Part shown: positions 36,001 to 47,674 of the stretch, one piece after another | Layout of the letters: each line of letters starts with the position of its first letter | How positions within the stretch are numbered: position 1 is the stretch's first letter | NCBI RefSeq assembly: GCF_023509825.1 | Contig: NZ_JAKQXY010000001.1 | Location: 372,001-436,000, forward strand | Length of the DNA stretch: 64,000 bases | DNA from: Spiroplasma attinicola | GTDB taxonomy: Bacteria > Bacillota_I > Bacilli_A > Mycoplasmatales > VBWQ01 | Direction of reading: 5' to 3' | Notes under the pieces: generated by a model | What the model was told of the DNA's origin: nothing | Seen by the model: the letters and a program-made list of their open reading frames with translations, nothing else | Database searches by the model: none | Program-made: the position numbers and the translations under genes

Positions 36001-38316
36001 CCAAAGTTCATTTTAAAATACCTCTTTTTTTGTTTAATTTTACACAAAAATGTCAGCGGACTAAAACTTTCGCCACTTTTAGAAAGTTTAATTTTTCGTT
36101 TAATTTTACACAAAAATGTCAGCGGACTAAAACTGTCGTTGCTTACATTTCCCGCTTCAAACTGTTTAATTTTACACAAAAATGTCAGCGGACTAAAACC
36201 CCGCTCGGTTCCGTTGTCATAAAACGGGAGTTTAATTTTACACAAAAATGTCAGCGGACTAAAACTGACATATGTAATTATAGACATAAATGTCTGTTTA
36301 ATTTTACACAAAAATGTCAGCGGACTAAAACTTTATTTTTTCGTCAAAGTTCATTTTTTTTGTTTAATTTTACACAAAAATGTCAGCGGACTAAAACGAA
36401 GTCCAGTTTTTCTTTTCGCTTGATGTCGTTTAATTTTACACAAAAATGTCAGCGGACTAAAACCCAAGTGAGTCAATACCGACCCTGTTTGTTGTTTAAT
36501 TTTACACAAAAATGTCAGCGGACTAAAACTATTGATTTAAAAGTTGTATCATTAAATACGTTTAATTTTACACAAAAATGTCAGCGGACTAAAACCTTGA
36601 TATCGTTACTTACATTTCCCGCTTCGTTTAATTTTACACAAAAATGTCAGCGGACTAAAACTTTTAGTTGGTTGGTCTTTTCAATCAATTGGTTTAATTT
36701 TACACAAAAATGTCAGCGGACTAAAACTTGTCTTTTGTAGTCATTGCTTCCCGTTCCGTTTAATTTTACACAAAAATGTCAGCGGACTAAAACTTAATTT
36801 TTACTGGAATTAATTCAATTCCAGTTTAATTTTACACAAAAATGTCAGCGGACTAAAACAAGCACAAATCGACAGACTTTCATTTCATCGTTTAATTTTA
36901 CACAAAAATGTCAGCGGACTAAAACGGGAGCATTTACGGTTACCCACCAAGCATTGTTTAATTTTACACAAAAATGTCAGCGGACTAAAACGATTTTCGG
37001 AGGGGGGGTGGTTAGTAAAAGTTTAATTTTACACAAAAATGTCAGCGGACTAAAACTAAAAACTCAAGCGGTCAATTTGTGCTTGTAGTTTAATTTTACA
37101 CAAAAATGTCAGCGGACTAAAACCGGAAATGCAAAGTTTACTTTTAAAACAGGGTTTAATTTTACACAAAAATGTCAGCGGACTAAAACAAAGGGGGGGG
37201 GTGGTTAGTAAAAGGTCCCGTTTAATTTTACACAAAAATGTCAGCGGACTAAAACGCTGGGGGTCGATTTTTGCGTCGTCTGGCGGTTTAATTTTACACA
37301 AAAATGTCAGCGGACTAAAACGTATTTGTTATTTCATTCTGATAAAAACTTGTTTAATTTTACACAAAAATGTCAGCGGACTAAAACCAGTTCTTCCTGC
37401 TGATAGGTAAATATTACGTTTAATTTTACACAAAAATGTCAGCGGACTAAAACAAGTCAGTCATTGCTCCAGTAAGTATATTTGTTTAATTTTACACAAA
37501 AATGTCAGCGGACTAAAACCCGATTTTCGGGGGGGGGGGGTTGGTAAAGGGTCCGTTTAATTTTACACAAAAATGTCAGCGGACTAAAACAGGCATAAAA
37601 AAAGAAGAAAAAAAATAAAGGTTTAATTTTACACAAAAATGTCAGCGGACTAAAACGCCTTTAAAAAATGCTGACATATGTAATTAGTTTAATTTTACAC
37701 AAAAATGTCAGCGGACTAAAACAAAATGCGAAAAGCAAGCGAAATTACATTAGTTTAATTTTACACAAAAATGTCAGCGGACTAAAACCAAAATTCATTT
37801 TTTAAAGTCTCCGTTTTCGTTTAATTTTACACAAAAATGTCAGCGGACTAAAACAAATCGCTTTAAATCTTTGTAAAAATAAATGTTTAATTTTACACAA
37901 AAATGTCAGCGGACTAAAACTGATAATTATTTTGGTATAAATAAAAAAGCGTTTAATTTTACACAAAAATGTCAGCGGACTAAAACGCTACTAATAGCAA
38001 TGCTACTTACCTTGCCGTTTAATTTTACACAAAAATGTCAGCGGACTAAAACTGAAAGCTTAAGCTTTAAGCCTGAAACTAAGTTTAATTTTACACAAAA
38101 ATGTCAGCGGACTAAAACATACCGTATGAAAATATGCTCTTTTTATTTGTTTAATTTTACACAAAAATGTCAGCGGACTAAAACTTCTCTGCGCGTTGTT
38201 AAGTTGTTTTTTTCGTTTAATTTTACACAAAAATGTCAGCGGACTAAAACAAAAATGACTTTTGAAGCGAATTTAAATTTGTTTAATTTTACACAAAAAT
38301 GTCAGCGGACTAAAAC
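33058..38316 (-). CRISPR. Type II CRISPR array, 80 intact repeats and 79 spacers
   Basis: Eighty 36-nt repeats, identical as far as I could check. On the transcribed (minus) strand they begin GTTTTAGTCCGCTGACATTT and end GTAAAATTAAAC, the usual GTTTTAG...AAAC form of type II repeats. The unit is 66 bp with 30-nt spacers. Exceptions are 34150-34184 and 37520-37554 (35 nt), 34221-34249 and 36992-37020 (29 nt) and 37057-37087 (31 nt). Two spacer pairs are identical: 33490 with 37256, and 35540 with 35606. Many spacers are clearly more GC-rich than the host. Decayed repeats at the low-coordinate end and a leader at 38317-38380 fix the polarity: newest spacers are near 38250. The many apparent ORFs in this region are repeat artefacts. 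Confidence 0.98.
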
Positions 38317-38380
38317 CTCAAAATAATTTTATCAAAAAATAAAGTAGTTTATAAATTAATTTTATTTTTTATTTCAAATG
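38317..38380 (-). promoter_or_regulatory. CRISPR leader with array promoter
   Basis: A 64-bp AT-rich stretch between the cas9 terminator and the first (leader-proximal) repeat. On the minus strand TTGAAA (38372-38377), 18 nt, TATAAA (38348-38353) form a plausible promoter, with transcription starting about 25 nt before the first repeat. The few bases next to the repeat (ATTTTGAG) would be the site read by Cas9/Cas1 during integration in type II-A systems. Confidence 0.65.
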
Positions 38381-38416
38381 AAAAGTAGATATATTTAATT
38401 TCTTAAATATATCTAC
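38381..38416 (-). terminator. Terminator after cas9
   Basis: A perfect 14-bp stem (GTAGATATATTTAA and TTAAATATATCTAC) with a 4-nt loop, then CTTTT on the minus strand, 9 bp after the cas9 stop. It separates the cas9 transcript from the array. Confidence 0.85.
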
Positions 38417-38424
38417 CTTTATAA

Positions 38425-41400
38425 CTAATTTGTAACTAATTTTCCTAAAATATTAGGTTTTACTATTTTAAATTCTTGTTGTCAGTTATTTATACTATCA
38501 TAATAATTAGGATTACCAAATATTTCTTTATTTTTATTTAAGTTTTGAATATTAGTTGTACCTAATAAATTTGCATAAACAGACGCACCCATTCTACCAT
38601 TAAATAATTTAATAACTTTTCTATTAGTTTTCTTATCATAATATTCAACTAAAGTTCTAAGTACTAAAATATTTTGTTTTTTATATTTATTTAATTCTTC
38701 TTTTGTAGCGTTAATTCTTCTAATTCAAATTGGTTTGAAGTTATGTTGTTGATCAAATATAACACCATAATAGCTATTAATTTCTCATAGTGTATTATTT
38801 TTATCTTTAAAATAAGATTCACTATTAATGTCTTTTTTAATTTTATCATGTGATACAGGTAATTGACTTGAAGTAAAACCACCTGAAAGTTTATAGTCAA
38901 TTTTATAAGAAATGAAAGGATAATGAATATTACCTTTTAAGTTTAGTTCTTTAAGTTTGTCATAATAACTTTCTTGATTTAAAACTTCAACAAATTTTGG
39001 AGTTTTAATTGGTTTAAAAACTGTATCTTGAGAGTTTTTTAGTTTAAATTCTTTGTTTTCTTTTTTAATTTTTAAACTCACAGGAATTCTAGTTTCAATA
39101 ATTTCTTGCAAGTTTTTTACTAGAGGTGCCATTACTTTAAAGTTACTAATTTCTTTGTTAATTAACTTTTCTAAGCGTCTACCTAAATCATCTCGTAATT
39201 TTCCAATTGTTCATTTTTTTAAAATTTCGTCACAATGATTTTTGTATTGTGATTGATTTATGAAACCTTTAGATAAACTTCTTTTTAAATTAATAATATT
39301 AGCACTATCAGTAGCAAAGTTTACATAAGTTACAGAAATAAATTGGGTTAAAATCATTGCATCAACGGCATGATGGAATGGAGTTATTTCTCTTACTTTT
39401 TCATCTAAGCCTCAAGGACTATTATTAAGTCAAGTGCGGCGAAATCTTGAAGTAACACCACCGTTAATTGTTTGTACTTTTGTTGGAATTACTTCACCAG
39501 TGATTTCTGTTCAATTTTTAAATTGTGAATTTAATCAATTGGCAACATAACGAGTAATGTATCTAGTATCATTTAAGTTTCTTGAAGCAAATTCATCAAT
39601 CATTTCAGAATCTAAATCTTTAGTTATTAGATATTGGTATTTTTTATCAGAAAGATTTTTTCTAATAACTTTATTAATAAAGTTTAAGTATGAAGTTTTA
39701 TGCTCTTTATTAGTTGCTAATCATTGCAATGGTGTTTGATTTGTTTTTTCTTGATTAGCTTTACTACAAACTAAAACTAAATTGTTAAATGAATCATCGG
39801 CTATTTTTGATTGTGGAATAATATGATCAATCTGTAAGGCATTGCTATTTTTAAAGTCATCTAAAGTAATTTCATGATGATTTTGACAATAAATACATTT
39901 TTGTTCTTGTTGTTTTCATAACCGATATTTTTTAATATTAATTTCTTTTGGGTCAATATTATTATTATCTAATTCATGTTGAATTTTTAATTTTTCGTCA
40001 AAACGAAGGTCATTAGATTTTTTGATTTCTTTTCTTTGTTCAAAAGATTTCATTAATTCTCTTGCTACTTCAACATTAATTATTTCAAATCAACCATATT
40101 CTTGATGTAGAGCATTAATAATTTTTCTTGTTTGATTAATTGCTCTAAATACGACAGCATTCTTTTGTAAGTCTGGATCATTAATTGGTTGAAATAACTT
40201 ATTACTAATTTTAAAATTAAACATTTTTTCTTCATTCTTTTCAACAAAATCAGCTTGAAAATTACCATATGAAATCCCTTTAGCAAAAGCATTAATTGCT
40301 TCTTCCATGTATTTAAAAGAAGTGTTTCCTGTACTTGTACTAATAGAAGAAGGTAAGCCTAAAAATTTTTCTTCAATTTGTTTTTCAGTTAAATCAATTT
40401 TATTTTCCTTGAAAAATAAGATTAAGTTATCTTTTCTTCTTTGCGGAGTGATATTTTCATGAAGAATTTTACCTAGTTTGTTAAATAAATGATTATTTAA
40501 ACTACTAATATCTATTGTTTTAAATTCATTTGGAATTAGTTCTTTTAATAATTTTAAATAATTAAAATTAACAGATTTAATATTTTTTCATGCTGGATTA
40601 TTAGTAAAGTCAGTTTCACTAAGTTCAGTGTTTTCTTTAATAATTTTTTTTAAATCATTTTTACTGGGAATTATTCCTTGTTTAAGATTATCAAAGAATA
40701 TTTTGGCAATGTTACTAGTTGTTCCTTCATCAAGGCTTTTAACAGTAAAAGTTGATAAATCAGAAATAAAACGGAATAGTTCAAATGTTAAAGAACAACG
40801 ATAAGCTCTTGGTTCGTTAGGATAAAATGAACATTTACCTTCGGTTTCTAAAAATGGTTGAAAAAGACGATGACTTGGCATATTTTTTGCTCATAAGTCA
40901 TATTTTTCCTTATTTTTCGGTCCTGGTCCTTCTTCAAAATCTCGTTGTCGTAAAATAATATCATTAATAATTTTATTACGATTACTTTCATTTGCTAGTT
41001 GCGGATAAAATTTGCCTTGAGTTGTTAAAATTAATTCTAATTCTTTTTTGTAATCTTCACGAGCAAATAAATAACGATAGTTAGAAACCGGAGTTTTTGT
41101 TTGTTCTTGATTGTTTTCATTAGTAATTTGTTTATCATTAGATTTTTTAATTTTATTATGAATTAAACCCAAAGTTCCTTGATTTTTTGAGTTTTTAAAA
41201 TCTTGTTCATTTAAAATAGCTTGAGCGATTGTTTGATAATTTTTAACAATCTTTTCACCTTTACTAATTGATTCACTTAATTTACTTTTTTTATTTTCTT
41301 TTTCTTCACCAAAAGAAAATTTATCATTATAACCACGATGATTAGCAATATTAATTAATGCTACTGCTAGTTCTTGTGGTGTTAACTTTTCGGTTAAAGC

Positions 41401-41757
41401 TTTTACTCTAATTGTATAGGGATTAAAATATTTTGTATCATCATATTGAATATTGTTAGTAATTTTAAAATTACTAAAAAAATCAGCAATTTCAGATTTT
41501 GAGATAATTTGATTTTTTTCTAAGAAATTTTTTAATTCATTGATTCTTTGTTTTCTACGACGGTTTAGTCTTCTAGCACTACGAAATTTTCTTCTTTCTT
41601 CAGCATTAGTTGTTCCATCTTTTGGACTTTCAGCACAATCAAAGAGTCTGACACCAAAATCATCAATATAATAGTCATCTTCATCTTTAGTCATAACTGC
41701 TCACCCGACAGAAGAGATACCAAGATCAAGACCAAGATAATATTTTTTATTATTCAT
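38425..41757 (-). CDS. cas9: CRISPR effector nuclease Cas9
   Basis: 1110-aa RNA-guided DNA endonuclease, uninterrupted when TGA is Trp. RuvC-I is YYLGLDLGISSVGWAV with D11. An Arg-rich bridge helix follows (about residues 52-72, RRLNRRRKQRI), then a compact recognition lobe. RuvC-II is NVEVAREL with E563. HNH is ALQIDHIIPQS with H645, preceded by the pair CIYC. RuvC-III is FHHAVDAMIL with H796 and D799. The PAM-interacting domain is the last 200 or so residues. All catalytic residues are present, so it should cut. At 1110 aa it is shorter than S. pyogenes Cas9. AGGAGG lies 5 nt before the ATG; a TATAAT at 41803-41808 is a likely -10. Confidence 0.97.
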
Positions 41758-41825
41758 ACATTTTTCCTCCTAATTTTAATTTCATTTCAAATGATTGTCA
41801 TCATTATATTAATTTTTCAAGAAAT

Positions 41826-41952
41826 ATAAAAGAGGTAATCCTTAAAAAGAATTACCTCGCTTAGGCTTTACGGATACCTTACCGCTCAGGGACTAAGACC
41901 TTTATCTTACTCCGCTAACATTTTTGTGTAAAAGCCTTTGGCAACCAAAGAC
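41826..41952 (-). ncRNA. tracrRNA
   Basis: About 127 nt upstream of cas9 on the same strand. The anti-repeat TTTTACACAAAAATGTTAGC plus GGA (23 nt) pairs with the crRNA repeat with one G-U pair. After a small bulge, TAAGAT pairs with the GTTTTA that begins each repeat, giving the standard lower stem, bulge and upper stem. Next come AAGGTCTTAGTCC, resembling the nexus of other type II-A tracrRNAs, and a 12-bp terminator hairpin GAGGTAATTCTT/AAGGATTACCTC (41832-41858) with TTTT. A short hairpin CTTTGG/CCAAAG sits at the 5' end before the anti-repeat. Confidence 0.93.
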
Positions 41953-41958
41953 ATTTAC

Positions 41959-41987
41959 ATAATAACAAATAAAAAATTGATTGTAAA
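41959..41987 (-). promoter_or_regulatory. Promoter of tracrRNA
   Basis: On the minus strand: TTTACA (41982-41987), 17 nt, TATTAT (41959-41964), with TGT before the -10 as an extended element. The start would be near 41952, matching the 5' hairpin of the tracrRNA. Confidence 0.75.
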
Positions 41988-42102
41988 TAATTTTTTAGTT
42001 TTTTTCGGGAAAGAATTAGAAATTTTAATTATTTATATTTATTTGTTAATAATAATTAGATAAAATAATATCAATAATATTTAGTACAAAGGATTGAAAT
42101 TA

Positions 42103-43743
<1,641 letters not shown>

Positions 43744-43770
43744 TCATTGTTTTAAGCAATGATTTTTTTA
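43744..43770 (+). terminator. Terminator after lysS
   Basis: TCATTG and CAATGA form a stem (with A/T extension) and TTTTTTT follows, immediately after the lysS stop. Confidence 0.8.
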
Positions 43771-43841
43771 TTTATTCTATGTATAAAAAGTGCTTTTTTT
43801 TGTATAATAAAAACATAAGGGTTATTGATAGGGAGTATAAA

Positions 43842-45047
43842 ATGTCAAAGAAATTGCATGTTTCAATTTATACAATAATTGATTTGATTTTAATGTCTTT
43901 ATTTTTTATTTTGATTTTACCATTTTTGGTTGATGTATCTAGTGTTTTATTTGTTAATAAATCATTAAACTTATTTGCTTTTGCAAAAATTTTTCCGGTT
44001 TTATTTAATTATCTTAATTCTGATATTAATTTATGAATTATAGGAACATTTTGAATTATTTGTAGTTTTTATTTAATTTTTTGATTTTATTTTAATATTC
44101 ATTTTATTAAAGTAATTTTTAATCATGATAAATGAATAACTAAATATACTTATTATTTAATTATTGAAACTTTAATGTTAGCAGGATTGTTATTAATGAT
44201 GTTAGGTTCAAGTTTAAAAATGTTGGATAATTTCAAAAGTCTTGAAACACCGGGATATTTAATTATTATGACTTTGGTTCCCATCTTTGACTTTGTTACT
44301 AGCCCTTATTGATTAGCAATGCTTTTTATTAAAATGGGTACTTTTATTGCAATAGCGCTTTATTTAATTTGATTTATTGTCGCAACGATTCTAGTAATAA
44401 TTTTATTAAAACGAGGTATTGCTCGTTTATTGAGAAATGAAAATCGCTGAGGTTATCAAGAAATAAATGAAATAGTACCATTAGTTAAATGTCACTTATG
44501 TCAAAATGGGTTCTTAGAAATTAAGCATGACGCAGATATGATGGTAGTAAAATGTAGTAATTATTCAGAATGTCAATATTTTATGCCGTTAACAAATTTT
44601 ATTTTTAATTTTTTTCAAGAAAATGGTATTAAAATTTATCAATGAACACAATTATGTTGAAAATGTGAAAAACCAATTAATGTTTATGGTTATTTTCCTA
44701 GTTATCAATTAAGACAAGTTTTAAAAGACTTCAATTTTCATTTTGGTGGACCAGGATTATTTCCAACCCTTGATCAGTATTTAAAGCATAATTATCAAAC
44801 AGTTGTTGATCGTTACAGTGAAAATCTTAATCAAACTTTTGTTGTTAATATTTGTACTTATTGTAATATTTCACAAGGTAAATATTTAACAATTGAAAAT
44901 CCTAATGAAATATGGGCAGATATTAAAGATAATAAATTAGATGAAAAATATTTAGATAAGGTTGTTGATTTTAGTACTTGCCCTTTGAGTGAAAATGAAG
45001 TTGCAAATTGTCTTACTTTTTTAAAAGAAAATCCTTTAGTATCTTAA
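43842..45047 (+). CDS. Membrane protein with C-terminal cysteine pairs, unknown function
   Basis: 401 aa. Four or five transmembrane segments cover about residues 10-195 (for example LILMSLFFILILPFLVDVSS and FIAIALYLIWFIVATILVII). The cytoplasmic C-terminal half has CxxC pairs CHLC, CWKC and CTYC plus further single cysteines (CSNYSEC), suggesting one or two zinc ribbons. I do not recognise the family. GGGAG precedes the ATG. It is a single gene between terminators. Many TGA codons are Trp. Confidence 0.75.
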
Positions 45048-45186
45048 TTTTACTCAATCTTTTATTCAGAAAAATTTGCTTTTTTACTTTGATAATGGTA
45101 ATATTTATAAGTGATTTTTATTTTTGAAAATATAAAAAAATAAGATTAATAAATAAATTTAGTAAATTTAAAGTGAGGTGCCTATT

Positions 45187-45525
45187 ATGGCTCAAGCTAA
45201 CATTCATCCTAAATATTTTGTGACTGAAATTACTTGCATAACATGTAATAATCACTTTAAAAGTGGTTCAACAAAAGGTCCAGAGATTCGTGTTGATAGT
45301 TGTTATAAATGTCATCCTTTTTATACTGGAAAGCAAACATTTGTTGCAGCTAAGGGAAGAGTTGAACGCTTCTTAAATAAAGCAAGTAAGAAAACTGAAA
45401 CTAAAATTGAAAAGAAAACTAAACCAAAAGTAGAACATCAAAGTTCTAAAGTAATTAGTTTAGATAATTTTAGAGTAGAAAAAAAATCAGAAAAAACTAA
45501 TAATTCTGATAAGAAAGCAAAATAA
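45187..45525 (+). CDS. rpmE: 50S ribosomal protein L31 with long basic tail
   Basis: 112 aa. The first 65 residues are L31 of the zinc-binding type: MAQANIHPKYF, CITC and CYKCHPFYTGKQTFVAAKGRVERF. The remaining 45 residues are a Lys/Glu/Ser-rich extension absent from most L31 proteins. I chose the ATG at 45187 because GTGAGGTG lies 8 nt before it. Confidence 0.94.
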   Translation: MAQANIHPKYFVTEITCITCNNHFKSGSTKGPEIRVDSCYKCHPFYTGKQTFVAAKGRVERFLNKASKKTETKIEKKTKPKVEHQSSKVISLDNFRVEKKSEKTNNSDKKAK

Positions 45526-45547
45526 TTAAAAAGAAGTTAATTTAAAG

Positions 45548-45587
45548 TGGAAAATCGCTTCATAAAAAGTGTATTTTCCATTTTTTT
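45548..45587 (+). terminator. Terminator after rpmE
   Basis: TGGAAAAT and ATTTTCCA (8 bp) enclose a 17-nt loop, with TTTTTTT following, 23 bp after the rpmE stop. Confidence 0.75.
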
Positions 45588-45693
45588 AATAAATTATTTT
45601 TTATTTTATCAAAGGTATTTTTTTAAAAATTTCAGTTAAAATTACTTATATAAAAAACACTTTATTTTGACAATTGGAAAGTTAGGTGAATAT

Positions 45694-47658
45694 ATGAAAG
45701 AACAATTACTTGATTGAAATCTTAATCAAAATCTTAAATATAATGATTCTAATGATTATCAGTTAAAGTTAGAAATTAAAGGATTAACGATTAAAAATGG
45801 TGTTAAAAATTGGAATTTTGCCTGTACTTCTCCCGAAATTTTGGCATTATTTAGTAATGAAGAAGATAATTTAAATAATATTTTAAAAGCTATTGCTGGA
45901 ATTGATAATATTTTTTCAGGAAATATTATTTTAAATAATCAAGATGCTACTTATAATATTTTGGGCTGAGAAAGACAAATTTCATATTTGCCTAATCAAC
46001 AACAAAATTGGAATAAACTTTTTTCTTTAAAATATAATTTATTTAAAATTGCTAAGAAAAATAAATCTTATTTACAAGCAATTAGTAATCATAATATTAA
46101 AATTAAAACAACAATTGCTAATTTAAAAAATACTGGTTTAAATTTAAATACTGAAGAATTTAAAAATAAGATAATTACATTAATTAAAGAATTTATTAAT
46201 GAAACACAAAAATCAAGAAATTCATTAATTAAAGAATATGAAACAACGACTAATCATTTTCATCAAGAATATGCAAAAGAAAATTTTAATTTTCCTGGTT
46301 CTAGTGAACTAGCAGCCATTTTAGTTAGAAAGTTTAATGCTGAAGAAGAAAATATTATTGTTAATAATGATTTAATATTTTATCAGTCTTTACAAGATCG
46401 AATTTCTAGTTTAGAAAGTTTAACTGGTGAATGTTTTTGTGGGTGCAAACCTCCCAAAATGCGAAAAAAAGAATTTCGATTAAAAGAAATTCCTTATATT
46501 ATTGCTGAAATTAATAATTATTTAGACGAAAAGATTTTTGAAACAAGAAAAGCAATTCGGACAACATTAAAAAGTTGTAATAATCATAATCAAATTTTTA
46601 GTAATGAATTAAATCAAGCATTACTCTTTAAAACAATTAAAATTTCACGAGCAGAAATTGATCAAATTATTGATGCATGAGTTGATTTAGCAGAAACGCA
46701 ACGAGTTCAATTTAATATGAAGCAAGATTTTATTGCAATGCAATTATTACCTGATGAAATGCAATTATTATTACAACGAATTCAAGAACAAATTAAAATT
46801 TATCATAATAAACTTTTAACAGATCAGAAATTTTCAAGTCAAGAAGTTTATGATCAAAAATTAAAAACATTAGAAGATAGTTTAATTGATGCTAACGATT
46901 TAATTAATGATAATATTTTAAAAATTTTTCAAACAATAAATGAAACAGAAGTTTTAACAAGAGGATTTACACAACTTTCTTTTTTAGAACGAAGATTTGC
47001 TAATATTGCTCAAAAACTAGTTGTTCCTACTAAAATTTTACTTTTAGAAAATCCTTTTCAATTGTTAGAGCAAGAAGATAAAAAGAAATTAGCAATGTGA
47101 TTAAAAGTATTATCTTTAAAGTTAAGAATTGTTATTATTTTTTCATCAAAAGAAAATCAAGATATTAATTTATTAGCTTCTAAGATTTGTGTTATTGAAA
47201 ATCAAGTTGTTATTCAGCAAGGTAAAACTAAAGAAATGGCATCGAAACCACTATCTTTAAACTTATTAAAAGAAATGAATAAACAACAAGTAAATGTTTT
47301 TAAAGGTCATTGAGAAAAACCAGAGTTATTTTTTTATGATCGAAAAATTGGTTCTTTTCCTAACTTGCTTGAAACTCCAATTGTTGCTTTAAAATTTAAT
47401 GATGTAGCTTTTAGTTATAAAAAACCATTTTTTACTGCATTTCGTAAATTAATTACTATTAATGGTGAAGTTAAAAATATTACAAAGTTTAATGATAAGT
47501 ATTCAATTTTAAGTTTTCAAGCTTTTGATAATACTTTATTTCAAGTTTTTGTTGATAATAATGCTTTTAAAATTGGAACAAAAGGTTGATTATCAATTGT
47601 TAAAAATACAATTTATATTTTTGATCCTAAAACAAACCATTTAATTGGTACTTGATAG
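45694..47658 (+). CDS. Degenerate ABC transporter ATP-binding protein with large insertion
   Basis: 654 aa laid out like a MalK/UgpC-type ATPase but strongly altered. The Walker A position reads FACTSPEILALFSNEED instead of GxSGxGKS. The Q-loop region is ISYLPNQQQNWNKLFS, the signature region FTQLSFLERRFANIAQKLV, and Walker B KILLLENPFQLL. Between Q-loop and signature is an insertion of about 300 residues, helical and containing CFCGCKPP. The C-terminus (after about residue 560) looks like a TOBE/OB domain (LITINGEVKNITKF ... IGTKGWLSIV). It is unlikely to hydrolyse ATP by the usual mechanism. No permease gene is adjacent. Start after GTTAGGTGAATAT. Confidence 0.7.
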
Positions 47659-47674
47659 AAAGAGTTAAATTTTA

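Noticed and set aside
37520-37554. G-rich spacers as G-quadruplex regulatory elements
   Set aside because: They occur only as spacers in the normal spacer position and share flanking sequence with one another, which is better explained by a common foreign target.
33058-38316. Many ORFs on both strands of the array encoding repeats such as SPLTFLCKIK or LILHKNVSGLK
   Set aside because: They arise from the 66-bp repeat unit, a multiple of three, so open frames persist through the array. No RBS or family supports translation.
33058-38316. Promoter inside every repeat, as in some type II-C arrays (TAAAAT near the repeat end)
   Set aside because: A -10-like TAAAAT exists, but no TGN extension or fitting -35 at 15-18 bp is present in the repeat. 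The leader promoter is sufficient.
38691-38900. Minus-strand ORF overlapping the cas9 3' part
   Set aside because: It is in a different frame from Cas9, which is continuous here; no RBS or recognisable sequence.
38425-41757. cas9 as a broken pseudogene split into several ORFs
   Set aside because: All fragments are in one frame and are separated only by TGA codons, which are Trp in this genome. The catalytic residues are complete.
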